A DNA stretch of 64,000 nt from Bog-756 sp963699085 (GCA_963699085.1 CAVOTH010000005.1:1-64000); one strand, 5' to 3'. Counted from the first letter of the stretch, positions 16,900-26,277 are shown. Numbers and translations: made by a program. The notes: a model not told the origin generated them from the letters alone.

Positions 16900-18417
16900 T
16901 CAGCTCAGCAGCCTCCGCTTGAGGAGCTTCCCCGTCGGCAGCCGCGGGAGCTCGTCGACGAAGCGCACCTCTTTCGGGCACTTGAAGTGGCTCAGCCGCT
17001 GGCGGCTCCAGGCGATGAGCTCGTCGCCGTCGACGTCGGCACCGGAGGCGCGCTGCACGAAGGCTGTCACCCGCTCGCCCATGTCGGGGTCGGGCGTACC
17101 GAGGACGGCGACATCGTCGACCTGGGGGTGCACGATCAGGACGTCTTCGATCTCCCGCGGATAGATGTTCACGCCGCCGCTGATAATCATGTTCGAGGCC
17201 CGGTCGGTCAGATACAGGTAGCCTTCGTCGTCCACCCGGCCGACGTCACCCATCCACGACCACCCGCGCCGGTCCCACGCCTGCTTCGTCTTCTCGGGCT
17301 CGTGGTAGTACTCGAAGCTCCGGTTGCTGGAGAACCAGACCTCGCCCTCCTCGCCCGTCGGGAGCTCCTCGCCGTCGTAGCCGACGATGTGGATCTGTCC
17401 GGCCATGGACTTGCCTACCGAGCCCGGACGCTCCAGCCAGTGTTTGCTGTCGATGTACGTCAGTCCCGCACCCTCGGATCCGCTGTAGAACTCGTGGACG
17501 ATCGGACCGACCCACTTGATGAAGCGCTGCTTCGTCTCGATCGGACAGGGGGCGGCTGCATGGACGACGACCTGAAGCGACGAGAGATCGAATTGCGAAC
17601 GTTCCTCATCGGACAGCTTCAGCAGGCGGATCATGTGGGTCGGGACGAACTGGACGTGCGTCACGCGGTGGCGGTCGATCGCCGCGAGCACCTCGAGCGG
17701 CTCGAACCGCTCCATCACGATCGCCGTGCCGCCAAGTCGCTGAGTGCCGTAGGTCCAGCCCGCGGGTGCGGCGTGGTAGAGGGGGGCGCCGGGCGACAGG
17801 TAGACGGTACTCTCGTCGAACCCGAACATGCCGGCCAGCATCGTCGTGAGGAACGACGGGGCGCCGACGTCGCCGGTCGGGAGTGGTGGCAGGATCCCCT
17901 TCGGCTGACCGGTCGTGCCCGACGAGTAGAACATCCAACCCCCCTCGGCTTCCTCCTCACCGAGGCCGGGATCGACACCCTTGATCACGTCGTCGAGCCG
18001 ATCGAAGCCGGGGATGTCACCGTCGACGCAGATCCTCGTCGTGACCTTGCCCATGTATGGCTCCATTTGGCCCACGACATCGGCGAGGCCGCTCGCAACG
18101 ACGACGGCGGTGGCGTCGCAGTTCTCGACGATATATCCGGCCTCGGCCGCTACAAGGTGCCAATTGACCGGTGTGACGTACGCACCCAACCGGATCGCGG
18201 CCCAGATGACGTCATAGAATTCGGGCTGGTTGTCGAGAAGGATCGCCACGTGGTCACCCTTGCGCAGCCCATGGTCGTGGAGGGCACGAGCGAGCCGACC
18301 GGATGCATCCGCGACCTCGGCATACGTACGGGTCCCACCGGTGCCGTCCATGACGACGGCCGCCTTACCCGGGTTGGCGGCCGCGTGGACCAGCAGATGC
18401 TGTCCAGCAGGATCCAT
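16900..18417 (-). CDS. Acyl-CoA synthetase (AMP-forming, FadD-like)
   Basis: 505 residues, ANL superfamily. It activates a carboxylic acid to its CoA thioester with ATP. The phosphate-binding loop is YSSGTTGQPKG (about 163-173). Further on come VVVHAAAPCP and YSGSEGAG, the hinge motif GWSWMGDVGRVDDEGYLYLT and the C-terminal NIYPREIEDVL, ending with the catalytic lysine in PTGKLLKR. The chosen ATG is followed directly by family sequence; longer frames upstream are not coding. It would supply CoA-activated substrate for the surrounding degradation genes. Divergent from the dehydrogenase at 18494. Confidence 0.93.
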   Translation of the reverse strand: MDPAGQHLLVHAAANPGKAAVVMDGTGGTRTYAEVADASGRLARALHDHGLRKGDHVAILLDNQPEFYDVIWAAIRLGAYVTPVNWHLVAAEAGYIVENCDATAVVVASGLADVVGQMEPYMGKVTTRICVDGDIPGFDRLDDVIKGVDPGLGEEEAEGGWMFYSSGTTGQPKGILPPLPTGDVGAPSFLTTMLAGMFGFDESTVYLSPGAPLYHAAPAGWTYGTQRLGGTAIVMERFEPLEVLAAIDRHRVTHVQFVPTHMIRLLKLSDEERSQFDLSSLQVVVHAAAPCPIETKQRFIKWVGPIVHEFYSGSEGAGLTYIDSKHWLERPGSVGKSMAGQIHIVGYDGEELPTGEEGEVWFSSNRSFEYYHEPEKTKQAWDRRGWSWMGDVGRVDDEGYLYLTDRASNMIISGGVNIYPREIEDVLIVHPQVDDVAVLGTPDPDMGERVTAFVQRASGADVDGDELIAWSRQRLSHFKCPKEVRFVDELPRLPTGKLLKRRLLS

Positions 18418-18493
18418 GGTGGCGCATGGTAGTGCCGGTTTCGGTAAGGATGACGGGCGTGTTCGGGACATCGCAATCGGAGCGCATGGATCG

Positions 18494-19387
18494 ATGAGCG
18501 GAGTCGGAGTCATCGGTCTGGGCAACATCGGTGGTGCCATTGCGCGAAACCTTGTAGCCGATGGGCTCCAGGTCACCGTGTTCGATCTCGATCCGGAGCG
18601 CGTGGAGTCGATCGAGGGCGCCGCCCGGGCCGGTTCCGTCGCCGACGTCGCAACCGGTAGCGAGGTCACCTTCACCTCCCTGCCGGATCCGCGCACCGTC
18701 ACATCCGTGGCGACCGAGTGGGCTGTCGCCGCGCCTCCGGGATCCGTCCTGTGTGACCTGTCGACCACCCTGCCGGAGAGCAACCAGGCGATCGCCGAAC
18801 AGCTGGCCGAGAGCGGCCACCGCTTCGTCGAAGCACCCCTCACCGGCGGGCACGTAGGTGCCACCAACCGGAAGCTGGTCTTCATGGTGGGGGGAGATGA
18901 CGACGCCGTCGCCACCGTGCTGCCACTGCTCGACTCCCTGGGGCGGGCGAGCTTCCACCTCGGTCCAGTCGGCGCCGGCAGCGCCATGAAGCTCGCCAAC
19001 AGCCTGCTCGCGTTCAGTGGTGCGATCGCCGCGTTCGAGGCGGTGTCTCTCGCGGAAAAGGCGGGTATCGACGTGCGCACCGCGGTCGAGATCGTCAAGC
19101 TCAGTGGCCCGTCGAACTACTTCCTCGATCGTGGCATCGACGGGATCAATACGCGTGGCCGACCCACGGAGTTCTCGTTGCGGCTCGCCGCGAAAGATGC
19201 ACGGCTGATCAACGAGCTAGGGGAGGCACGAGGCGTGCCGACACCGGTCGCCGAGGCGACACTGGCCTTCCTGAGCGACGCCGTCGAACGTGGTTTGGGC
19301 GAGCATGACTGGACCGACCTCGTGCTGGCCGCCGAGGCACGCAGCGGGATCGAGCTCGCCATCGCACCGAAGAGCGAAGAGGCGTAG
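18494..19387 (+). CDS. 3-hydroxyisobutyrate dehydrogenase-family NAD(P) oxidoreductase
   Basis: 297 residues of the beta-hydroxyacid dehydrogenase family. The N-terminal Rossmann motif is GVIGLGNIGGAIARNLV (about 4-20), the substrate loop is APLTGGHVGATNRKL and the catalytic Lys sits in GAGSAMKLANSLL. The C-terminal helical domain is complete. It oxidises a short 3-hydroxyacid to the aldehyde or ketoacid. It is the first gene of a run with a DUF35 protein, a thiolase-fold protein and a carboxymuconolactone-decarboxylase-type protein, with 1-4 bp overlaps at the first two junctions. Confidence 0.9.
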   Translation: MSGVGVIGLGNIGGAIARNLVADGLQVTVFDLDPERVESIEGAARAGSVADVATGSEVTFTSLPDPRTVTSVATEWAVAAPPGSVLCDLSTTLPESNQAIAEQLAESGHRFVEAPLTGGHVGATNRKLVFMVGGDDDAVATVLPLLDSLGRASFHLGPVGAGSAMKLANSLLAFSGAIAAFEAVSLAEKAGIDVRTAVEIVKLSGPSNYFLDRGIDGINTRGRPTEFSLRLAAKDARLINELGEARGVPTPVAEATLAFLSDAVERGLGEHDWTDLVLAAEARSGIELAIAPKSEEA

Positions 19388-19806
19388 TGGCCAGAGTTCC
19401 CATCGCCGACTACTTCGAGCTCACCGGGAGCGACGACGCACCGGTGCGGCTCCGCGGCAGCCGATGCCCCGCATGCGACGAGGTGTTCTACCCCCGCCGA
19501 CTCGTGTGTGCGAAGTGCCTGCACGAAGGGACCGATGACGTGCTGTTGAGCACGAAGGGCACCCTCTACACGTGGACGTGGGTGCACGTCCCGCTCTTCG
19601 CCAAGACCGACGCCAAGGTGAGCGAGTACGCAGTCGGCCAGGTCGACCTCCCCGAGGGACCTCGCGTCCAGGCCATTCTCATGGGTGTGCCCAGTGACTT
19701 CTCGATCGGCATGGAGCTCGAGCTCGGCCTCGAGACGCTGCGCCAGGATGCTGACGGCAATGACGTCGTGATCTACCGGTTCACGCCCGTGGGGGCAGGC
19801 CGATGA
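19387..19806 (+). CDS. DUF35 zinc-ribbon/OB-fold protein
   Basis: 139 residues from a GTG that shares a base with the previous stop. A rubredoxin-like zinc ribbon (CPACDEVFYPRRLVCAKC, about 28-45) precedes an OB fold (about 55-130). Such proteins pair with thiolase-fold partners, as ChsH2 pairs with Ltp2 in steroid side-chain degradation, where the OB fold holds the CoA-linked substrate. The next gene, overlapping by 4 bp, encodes exactly such a partner. Confidence 0.92.
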   Translation: MARVPIADYFELTGSDDAPVRLRGSRCPACDEVFYPRRLVCAKCLHEGTDDVLLSTKGTLYTWTWVHVPLFAKTDAKVSEYAVGQVDLPEGPRVQAILMGVPSDFSIGMELELGLETLRQDADGNDVVIYRFTPVGAGR

Positions 19807-20975
19807 AGTTCGAGAACACCGCGATCGCCGGCGTCGGCCAGCTCCGCTTCGATATATACCGGGAAGTGCCAGCCGTCGAGCTGGCCCGCGACGCTGGGCT
19901 GTTGGCGCTCCACGATGCCGGCCTGACCTTGGCCGACATCGACGAGGTGTTCGTCGGCTACCTCGGTCTGCAGCACCAGATCGGCGTCAAGGCCGTCAAG
20001 GAGCTCGGTCTCACCGGACTTCCGGTGACCCACATCGAGAACGCGTCGGCCACCGGGCTGTTCGCGTTCCGGGAGGCGGCGTGGGCGGTGTCCTCCGGTC
20101 GAGCCGAGGTTGCCATGGCGCTCACCTTCGACAAGATGACCGACGTGAGCGGGCGGGGTTCGACCACTAGCAGCATGAGCCGCGGCGCCGGACGCGATCA
20201 GCTCGACGCGTCGATCCTGCCGGCCGCCTTCTTCGCCCTGTGGGCGCAGCGCCGGATGCACGACTACGGCACCACACCGGAGACCTTCGCGGCCATCGCC
20301 GCCAAGAATTGGAACCACGGGGCCCTCAATCCGCTGTCACACCGCCAGCCTGATCACACGGTGACCGTCGGAGAGGTCATGGCGTCGCGAATGATCGCCG
20401 AGCCGCTCACTGCGATGATGTGCTGCCCTGCAGATGACGGCGCAGCTGCTGTCATCGTGGCCAGTGAGGACTACGTGCGCCGTCGATTTCCCGGCCGGCG
20501 ACTCGTCCGCTGCTTGTCGTCAGCCGCCCAGAGCGAGGCCTACTCCCCTGGCCACGCCTTCCTCGGACCCGTGGTCGGCCCACCCACGATGACCCGGACA
20601 ACCGGGCAGGAGGCGTACGACAAGGCCGGTGTCGGCCCTGGCGACATCTCGCTCTCCCTGTGCCACGACGCCTTCGCCAACGAGGAGCTCGAGTACTACG
20701 AGTTGCTCGGCTTCTGCGAGCCAGGTGAGGGCGACAAGCTGGTGGCGAACGGCGAGACCGCTCTGGGCGGGAGCATCCCGTTCAATACCGACGGCGGTCT
20801 GATCGCCCGAGGCCACCCCGGAGGCCCGACCGGTGTGGCCATGATCCACGAGATCACGCTGCAGCTTCGACGGGAGGCAGGTGTGCGCCAAGTCGAGGGT
20901 GCCCGGTTGGGACTCGTCCATTGTGTCGGTGGCGGGAGTGTGTGCACGGTCAACATCTTCGAAGGGATCGACTGA
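19803..20975 (+). CDS. Thiolase-fold protein lacking the nucleophile cysteine
   Basis: 390 residues of the thiolase/SCP-x/lipid-transfer type. The region that normally holds the acylated cysteine reads HIENASATGLFAFREA, with Ser82 in place of Cys. The later GHP histidine motif (LIARGHPGGPTG) and the C-terminal HCVGGGSVC loop remain. In Ltp2-type aldolases the cysteine is also lost and the enzyme performs retro-aldol cleavage with a DUF35 partner. The overlap with the DUF35 gene suggests a similar complex. Thiolysis is unlikely; the exact reaction is unknown. Confidence 0.85.
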   Translation: MKFENTAIAGVGQLRFDIYREVPAVELARDAGLLALHDAGLTLADIDEVFVGYLGLQHQIGVKAVKELGLTGLPVTHIENASATGLFAFREAAWAVSSGRAEVAMALTFDKMTDVSGRGSTTSSMSRGAGRDQLDASILPAAFFALWAQRRMHDYGTTPETFAAIAAKNWNHGALNPLSHRQPDHTVTVGEVMASRMIAEPLTAMMCCPADDGAAAVIVASEDYVRRRFPGRRLVRCLSSAAQSEAYSPGHAFLGPVVGPPTMTRTTGQEAYDKAGVGPGDISLSLCHDAFANEELEYYELLGFCEPGEGDKLVANGETALGGSIPFNTDGGLIARGHPGGPTGVAMIHEITLQLRREAGVRQVEGARLGLVHCVGGGSVCTVNIFEGID

Positions 20976-20976
20976 A

Positions 20977-21351
20977 ATGAGTATTGAGGATCTGAATGCG
21001 GGTCGCGCCATCCAGACGACACTGTGGCCGCAGATGGCAAGTGGCAGCACCCCACGACCGGCCGCCAAGCTGGCACCCGACTTCTATGCCTGGGTGACCG
21101 AAACCGCATTCGGCAAGATCTGGTCGCGCGACGCTCTGCCACTGCGCGACCGCAGCCTCATCACCGTTGCAATGCTTGCCGCGCTCGGCCGGGCCGGCGA
21201 GCTACGCGGCCACCTCGCTGGCGCCCGCAACCTCGGCATCTCGCAGGAAGAATTGGTGGAGGTATTGATGCAGGTCGCCGTCTACGCGGGGGTTCCGGCG
21301 GCAAACGACGCGCTCACCGTTGCAGCCGAGGTCTTCGGCATCACTGCTTGA
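20977..21351 (+). CDS. Carboxymuconolactone decarboxylase-family protein
   Basis: 124 residues, starting 1 bp after the thiolase-fold stop. The family core is DRSLITVAMLAALGRAGELR with GHLAGARNLGISQEELVEVL and YAGVPAANDAL. The CxxC redox pair of AhpD is absent, so a decarboxylase-type or ring-handling role is likelier than peroxide defence. Co-transcribed with the dehydrogenase, DUF35 and thiolase-fold genes. Confidence 0.88.
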   Translation: MSIEDLNAGRAIQTTLWPQMASGSTPRPAAKLAPDFYAWVTETAFGKIWSRDALPLRDRSLITVAMLAALGRAGELRGHLAGARNLGISQEELVEVLMQVAVYAGVPAANDALTVAAEVFGITA

Positions 21352-21356
21352 CGACC

Positions 21357-22301
21357 TCAGTAGTAGATGGTGGTCTGCTCGGCGAGGCGGACGAGTGCAC
21401 CGTCCTGGTTGGTCCATCGGAACTCGCTGGTGAAGAAGACCATCGGACCTCGCTTCGTCTCGCGCTCGACGACGTCGACGAAGCGCCGGACCACCGAGAT
21501 CACGTCGCCCGGTCGGATCGGCGCCGCATAACGGTTCCATTGGCCGCCATTCAGCACCCGCCGGCCGGGCTCGACGCCCATGCCGAATAGCCAATCGCCG
21601 CTCCACGGCCGCTCCGGCATCCACGCGAACGGATCGAAGTCCCGCGGTGCGACGATGTCCCCCCACGGTGTCAAAGCCGCCGAGTCGGAGTCGACGTAGA
21701 TGGACGGCGGGCGCTCGGGCCAGTAGGTCGCCGTCGCCCAACGGGCGATGTCGTTCGCTCCGACGGTGGGCGCCACGACCGGCGCCAGCGTGCGACCGAT
21801 CCTGTCGACGGTCTCCTGGGTGAGGAACGTGCCGGGCGTCGCCAGACCGCTCGGTACCGACGGCTTGGGATCATCGGGCATCTCGGCCTTGCCGTCCTCG
21901 AACAACACAACTGTCGCGAATGCCGGCGTGGTCTCCACTCCGTCCTGGTTGGTGACGCCGAGTTCGAGGGAGACGAGCCGATCCTGCACGTTCGTGACGG
22001 TGCCGTGACCCGTGAGGATGTCACCCTTGAGGTTGATGCCCCGGAACTCGCAGCGGAACTCACCGATGTCCCCTGACTCGCCAATCCAGTCGCGAAGCAT
22101 GTTGTGGAGGTAGGCGATCCGGAGATTGCCCATACCGAACACCCCGGGCATGCCGACCGCCTTGGCTGACTCGTCGTCCATGTGGATGTCGATGAACTCG
22201 TCGTTCACGGCCGCATAGCGGTTCCAGTTCTGCAACCCGGTCGAGCGTACGAAGGGCGGAACGTGAGTCTTGACGCTGATTTTCCCGGATCTGACGGCCA
22301 T
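21357..22301 (-). CDS. MaoC-like double hot-dog hydratase
   Basis: 314 residues. Two hot-dog domains can be traced: the first around FIDIHMDDESAKAVGMPGVF with LRIAYLHNML, the second around NGGQWNRYAAPIRPGDVISV with FFTSEFRWTNQDGALV. The MaoC hydratase pattern is partial (GRRVLNGGQWNRY), so it may hydrate an enoyl-CoA or act as a related FAS1-type dehydratase. Convergent with the preceding operon (5 bp apart) and divergent from the amidohydrolase, only 18 bp away. Confidence 0.75.
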   Translation of the reverse strand: MAVRSGKISVKTHVPPFVRSTGLQNWNRYAAVNDEFIDIHMDDESAKAVGMPGVFGMGNLRIAYLHNMLRDWIGESGDIGEFRCEFRGINLKGDILTGHGTVTNVQDRLVSLELGVTNQDGVETTPAFATVVLFEDGKAEMPDDPKPSVPSGLATPGTFLTQETVDRIGRTLAPVVAPTVGANDIARWATATYWPERPPSIYVDSDSAALTPWGDIVAPRDFDPFAWMPERPWSGDWLFGMGVEPGRRVLNGGQWNRYAAPIRPGDVISVVRRFVDVVERETKRGPMVFFTSEFRWTNQDGALVRLAEQTTIYY

Positions 22302-22305
22302 CTCC

Positions 22306-22316
22306 GTTACGGTAAC
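22306..22316. promoter_or_regulatory. Palindrome between divergent start codons
   Basis: GTTAC-G-GTAAC is a perfect 11-bp inverted repeat in an 18-bp gap between the divergent MaoC-like and amidohydrolase genes. Such a small gap implies leaderless transcripts or promoters inside the opposite gene. A shared operator is possible. Confidence 0.3.
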
Positions 22317-22319
22317 CAC

Positions 22320-23489
22320 ATGGGGATCAGAGATCACGTCATCGCGGATAGTGACCTCCACGTCATGGAGCCTCCGGACGTCTGGGAGCGTTACATCGCG
22401 CCGGAGTATCTGCACGCGGCGCCGAAGGGACTGAACGAGATCACCCGCGACATGCGCGTGCGGGTGCAGAATCACACTCTGCTGCGGCTGGGTGCCTCGA
22501 AGCCACAACCGGTCGACGCACCGCGTCGGGGCTGGCGACCGGAACACGCGAGCGTCTACGCCGAAGCCGAGTCACGCGGTTGGGACGCGGCGTCGCAACT
22601 GGCGGCAATGGACCGTGAGGGTCTCGACCTTGCAGTGCTGTTTCCGTCGCGGGGGCTCTTCGTGCTCGGCCTCGACTCGACCGAGGCGATCGGCCAGGAC
22701 GGACTCGAGCCCGCCTTTGCCACCGCCATCGCCCGTGCCTACAACGAATACATCAAGGAGATGTGCGACCACGCGCCCGACCGGATGTACGGCGCCGCCA
22801 TGGTGGCGCCGCACGATATCGACGGGGCGGTGCTCGAGGCGCGCCGGTGCGTCGAGGAGCTCGGCTTCAAGGCGGTCTTCCTCGCTCCTGGATGCGTGAA
22901 CCGCCGACCGTGGCACCACCCGGCCTACGACCCGCTGTGGGAGGAGATCCAGCGCCTCGACGTCCCGATCACCTTCCACGGTGGCGGCCAGACCTACCTG
23001 ACGCCCGATTTTTCGCTTCAGGTCCTCGACAAGCTCATGCTGTGGCACACCTTCAACCAGCCGTTGGCGATCCAGTTCGTGACGGTGTGTCTGTGCGGCG
23101 GCGGCGTACTCGAGCGCTTCCCGCGGCTCCGCGTCGGGCTGCTCGAGGGCAATTGCTCATGGGCACCGTGGCTGTTGCACCGGCTCGACGAGCACTACGA
23201 ATGGGTCGGCGCAATCGACGCGCCCGAGTTGACGATGGAGCCGAGCGGCTATTTCCGCCGGCAGTGCTTCCTCGGCATCGAGGCTGAGGAGGAGACCGCC
23301 CAGCCCTACCTCGACACCTTCGGCGACGACAACCTCGTGTTCTCGACCGACTACCCGCACGGCGACTCCATGTACCCCCATGCGGTCGACACGTTCGCGC
23401 AGATGCCCTACCCGGACTCGTCGAAGGCGAAGATCGTCAGCGACAACTGGGAACGGCTCTACGGCATCCCGCTCATCAAACACACGTAG
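22320..23489 (+). CDS. Amidohydrolase family 2 (metal-dependent hydrolase/decarboxylase)
   Basis: 389 residues, TIM-barrel fold of PF04909. The N-terminal metal motif reads IADSDLHVMEPPDVW, with SDLH in place of the usual DxHxH pair. Other landmarks are DREGLDLAVLFPSRG, VPITFHGGGQTYL, LLEGNCSWAPWLLHRLDEH and the terminal STDYPHGDS aspartate. Family members in aromatic catabolism include ACMSD-type decarboxylases and meta-cleavage hydrolases. Placement in a ring-cleavage cluster fits; substrate unknown. Confidence 0.88.
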   Translation: MGIRDHVIADSDLHVMEPPDVWERYIAPEYLHAAPKGLNEITRDMRVRVQNHTLLRLGASKPQPVDAPRRGWRPEHASVYAEAESRGWDAASQLAAMDREGLDLAVLFPSRGLFVLGLDSTEAIGQDGLEPAFATAIARAYNEYIKEMCDHAPDRMYGAAMVAPHDIDGAVLEARRCVEELGFKAVFLAPGCVNRRPWHHPAYDPLWEEIQRLDVPITFHGGGQTYLTPDFSLQVLDKLMLWHTFNQPLAIQFVTVCLCGGGVLERFPRLRVGLLEGNCSWAPWLLHRLDEHYEWVGAIDAPELTMEPSGYFRRQCFLGIEAEEETAQPYLDTFGDDNLVFSTDYPHGDSMYPHAVDTFAQMPYPDSSKAKIVSDNWERLYGIPLIKHT

Positions 23490-23555
23490 AGGATGTCGTC
23501 GACGCTGCGCCACGGCCGGCGTGACCGGTGATGGCGGTGACGGAGACGGTCTAGC

Positions 23556-24146
23556 TCATAGGTTGGACTGCTCGGCTTCGGTGTCGGCGTACGCCGTGTC
23601 GACCTGATCGGGATCGAAGCTGATGACCGGCGGGGTGGTACCGAACGGGTCGAGAGTGTGGATGAACCGGTGGGTACCCATCGACATCGCACAGGTGAAG
23701 CCCAACTCGATGATCTGCGCAGCGGTGAAGACAGTGGCGAGCCGGCGGTAGGTCTCATCATCGATGGCGTGGTGATCAGCCGACAGCAGGTCGAGGAACT
23801 CGACGGCGAGTCGCTCCTGATCGGTGAGGTCGGAATGTCCGGGCGAGACGAGGCAGGCCACATCCTCGTCGGTGATGGAGTCGTGCTTGCGAGACTGCAT
23901 GCACGGCTGGCACTCGCCCAGTTGGGCACTCCGGATCCGGATGAGCTCGAGAATCCGCCCTCCGAGCAGGCTGTTGGTGCCCCAGGCGTGGCGGGCCATA
24001 TCGGTCTGGATGATCTGGGCTGTGCGGTAGGCGAAGATCTGGAGGGGGACTGGCGTGGCGTACGTCCCGTCGGCCACACCTTCCTCGATGATGCGGCGCG
24101 GCTCCTGGCCCAACTGGTCCATGGGAATGGGTTCGATCCGTGGCAT
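23556..24146 (-). CDS. AhpD-like carboxymuconolactone decarboxylase-family protein
   Basis: 196 residues from the ATG that begins MPRIEPIPMDQLG; the longer frame upstream is not coding. The AhpD-type block is LIRIRSAQLGECQPCMQSRK, with the CxxC pair and downstream basic residue. FTAAQIIELGFTCAMSMG follows. It may be a thiol-dependent peroxidase helper or an unknown catabolic enzyme. About 120 bp downstream of the SDR gene on the same strand. Confidence 0.85.
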   Translation of the reverse strand: MPRIEPIPMDQLGQEPRRIIEEGVADGTYATPVPLQIFAYRTAQIIQTDMARHAWGTNSLLGGRILELIRIRSAQLGECQPCMQSRKHDSITDEDVACLVSPGHSDLTDQERLAVEFLDLLSADHHAIDDETYRRLATVFTAAQIIELGFTCAMSMGTHRFIHTLDPFGTTPPVISFDPDQVDTAYADTEAEQSNL

Positions 24147-24267
24147 GGGTTCCCCTCTCGGCCGAAAGGACCGGTCGCACGTCCCCGACGATCGTCCGAG
24201 ACCGAACCTATAAGCACCAAGGTGCCCGTGTCCAAGGACCCGTCGTCCGATCACCTGCGGCACCGAC

Positions 24268-25074
24268 TCACTCGTCGTGGTCTCCCCTTCCGACATGGGC
24301 GGACATGCCCCCGTCGACTGTCAGCATCTGCCCGGTGATGTACCGGGCCTCATCTGACGCCAGGAACACCACGGCATTGGCGATATCTTCCGGCTCGCCC
24401 AGATGGGTGGTGAGGATCGACCGGCTCAGTCCGCCCAGGATCTCGTCGTTGAGGTGGGCCCGCACCGCATCGGTGATGATCAGCCCGGGAACGATCGTAT
24501 TGACCCGGATGTTCTGCTTGCCGTGGGATGTCGCCACGTACATCGTCAGGGTGTTTACTCCGGCTTTGGAAACTCCGTAGGCGGTACGGGTCCGGTCTCC
24601 CTTCAGTGACGCCCCCGAGGACATATTGATGATGGAGCCGCCACCGTTACGAGCCATTTCGGGCACGGCGTGCTTGCAGGTCAGCATCTGACTGGTCAGG
24701 TTGACCGCCAGCGTTCGTTCCCAGACCCCGAGGTTCAGATCGGTCACCGACGTGTCCCGGTCCAGGAAGTCGGAGTCAGTCAGTGCTGCATTGTTGTGGA
24801 GCACGTCGAGCCGGCCGAAGCGCTCGACCACGCTGCGGACGGCGCCGACCACGTCCGACTCCACGGACAGGTCGACGGCGACGGCCAGTGCCTCACCCCC
24901 GGCGTCCCTGATCTCGGCGGCCACCCCCTCCGCCCCGGCGCGGTCGATATCCAACACGGCCACCGAGGCACCCTCCCGAGCCAGTGCCCGGGCGGTGGCC
25001 GACCCGATGCCACCGGCGCCGCCGGTGACCACGGCCACCTTGCCGGCAACCCGACCCACTCCGCTGCCGGACAT
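24268..25074 (-). CDS. Short-chain dehydrogenase/reductase
   Basis: 268 residues, complete classical SDR. Cofactor motif VAVVTGGAGGIGSATARAL (about 13-31), structural NNAAL (NNAG variant), catalytic Ser in IINMSSGAS, Tyr and Lys in TAYGVSKAG, and a late PGLIITD. NAD preference is suggested by Asp in AVLDIDRAG. Likely oxidises a hydroxyacyl-CoA or ring hydroxyl in the pathway. Divergent from the tandem-DUF35 operon. Confidence 0.93.
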   Translation of the reverse strand: MSGSGVGRVAGKVAVVTGGAGGIGSATARALAREGASVAVLDIDRAGAEGVAAEIRDAGGEALAVAVDLSVESDVVGAVRSVVERFGRLDVLHNNAALTDSDFLDRDTSVTDLNLGVWERTLAVNLTSQMLTCKHAVPEMARNGGGSIINMSSGASLKGDRTRTAYGVSKAGVNTLTMYVATSHGKQNIRVNTIVPGLIITDAVRAHLNDEILGGLSRSILTTHLGEPEDIANAVVFLASDEARYITGQMLTVDGGMSAHVGRGDHDE

Positions 25075-25288
25075 CTCAGGACTCCTCGGGGGTGGTCAGA
25101 TGCCATTCGGCCGACTGGATTGTGGGCATGGATTCCCTCCAGGCGCCGGTACGGCGCACGATTGACCGATGGTAGGTCCCACTCCGACGTGCTGCTGAGT
25201 GGGATCGGGGCTTGATCCGCGCCGTCTGACGGAGCAGCTAGCGTGCTCGAGGGCCGCACGTACAGCAGGCGAAGTTCGGAAGGGACCG

Positions 25289-26275
25289 ATGACCCGATTC
25301 ATCGAAAGCACCATCACATTTCCCTACAAGCGTTCCCTCGGACCGGTTGTAGGGGCGTTCATGACCGCTCTGACCGAGAAGCAGATACTCGGCATCCGTT
25401 GCCAGGACGGCGTGCTGGTACCACCGATGGAGTGGGATCCCGAGACCGGTGCCGAGCTCCCGCACGAGTTCGTCGAAGTGGGGCCGGCAGGCACGGTCGA
25501 GTCGTGGACATGGGTCGTCACGCCGTCGGTCCAGCATCCGCTCGACCATCCATTCGCATTCGCATTCGTCCGCCTGGACGGTGCCACCACGCCACTGCTC
25601 CATGCGGTGGATGCCGGCACGCCGGAGGCCATGTCCGAGGGAATGCGGGTGGCACCTCGATGGCGGGGCTCCCGGGAAGGGCGGATCGACGACATCATCT
25701 GCTTCGTCCCCGGCGAGGTGACGGAGACCGAGGGCGACGACACCGGGGGAGCCGCGGAACCGGTGACCCGGATGGACTACCTGGCCTCGATCACATACCG
25801 CAATCCGGTCCCCGAAGCCGCCGACCGGGCGACGGAGGCGTCCCGGGAGCACCGGCTGCTGGGTCTTCGTTGCCCGGCGTGCGGACGGGTGTACGCCGGC
25901 GGCCGCGGACTCTGCCCCGTCGATGCCATCGAGCTCGGTCCCGACTGCGAAGTCGATCTCCCACACAAGGGCACCATCACCAACTTCGCCATCGTCACTC
26001 CCGTTCAGTATCCGGGTCAGACCGAGACCGAGCCGTTCGTCCGTGCTTTCATCCTCCTCGACGGGACCGACGTGATCATCCCGTATTCGGTGGTCATCGA
26101 GCTGCCCGCAGACCAGATAAAGGTGGGCCAGCGCGTCGACGCGGTGTGGGCCTCGCCGGCCGAAGTCACCGACGAAGGTGGAGGCATGGGTGGCAGCTGG
26201 GGCTCGCTGCTCGGTTGGATACCCAACGGCGAACCGGACCTCGACGATCCCGACCTCGTGAACCGGATCTTCTGA
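25289..26275 (+). CDS. Tandem DUF35 (two zinc-ribbon/OB-fold units) protein
   Basis: 328 residues from an ATG with GGAAGGGA just upstream. Two DUF35 units: the first (about 30-175) has a degenerate ribbon with a single cysteine (GIRCQDGVLVPP); the second (about 190-310) keeps CPACGRVYAGGRGLCPVD. Each is followed by an OB strand set (TVESWTWVVTP, TITNFAIVTPV). It starts an operon with two thiolase-fold genes, overlapping or within 2 bp. The duplication matches having two thiolase-fold partners. Confidence 0.88.
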   Translation: MTRFIESTITFPYKRSLGPVVGAFMTALTEKQILGIRCQDGVLVPPMEWDPETGAELPHEFVEVGPAGTVESWTWVVTPSVQHPLDHPFAFAFVRLDGATTPLLHAVDAGTPEAMSEGMRVAPRWRGSREGRIDDIICFVPGEVTETEGDDTGGAAEPVTRMDYLASITYRNPVPEAADRATEASREHRLLGLRCPACGRVYAGGRGLCPVDAIELGPDCEVDLPHKGTITNFAIVTPVQYPGQTETEPFVRAFILLDGTDVIIPYSVVIELPADQIKVGQRVDAVWASPAEVTDEGGGMGGSWGSLLGWIPNGEPDLDDPDLVNRIF

Positions 26276-26277
26276 TC

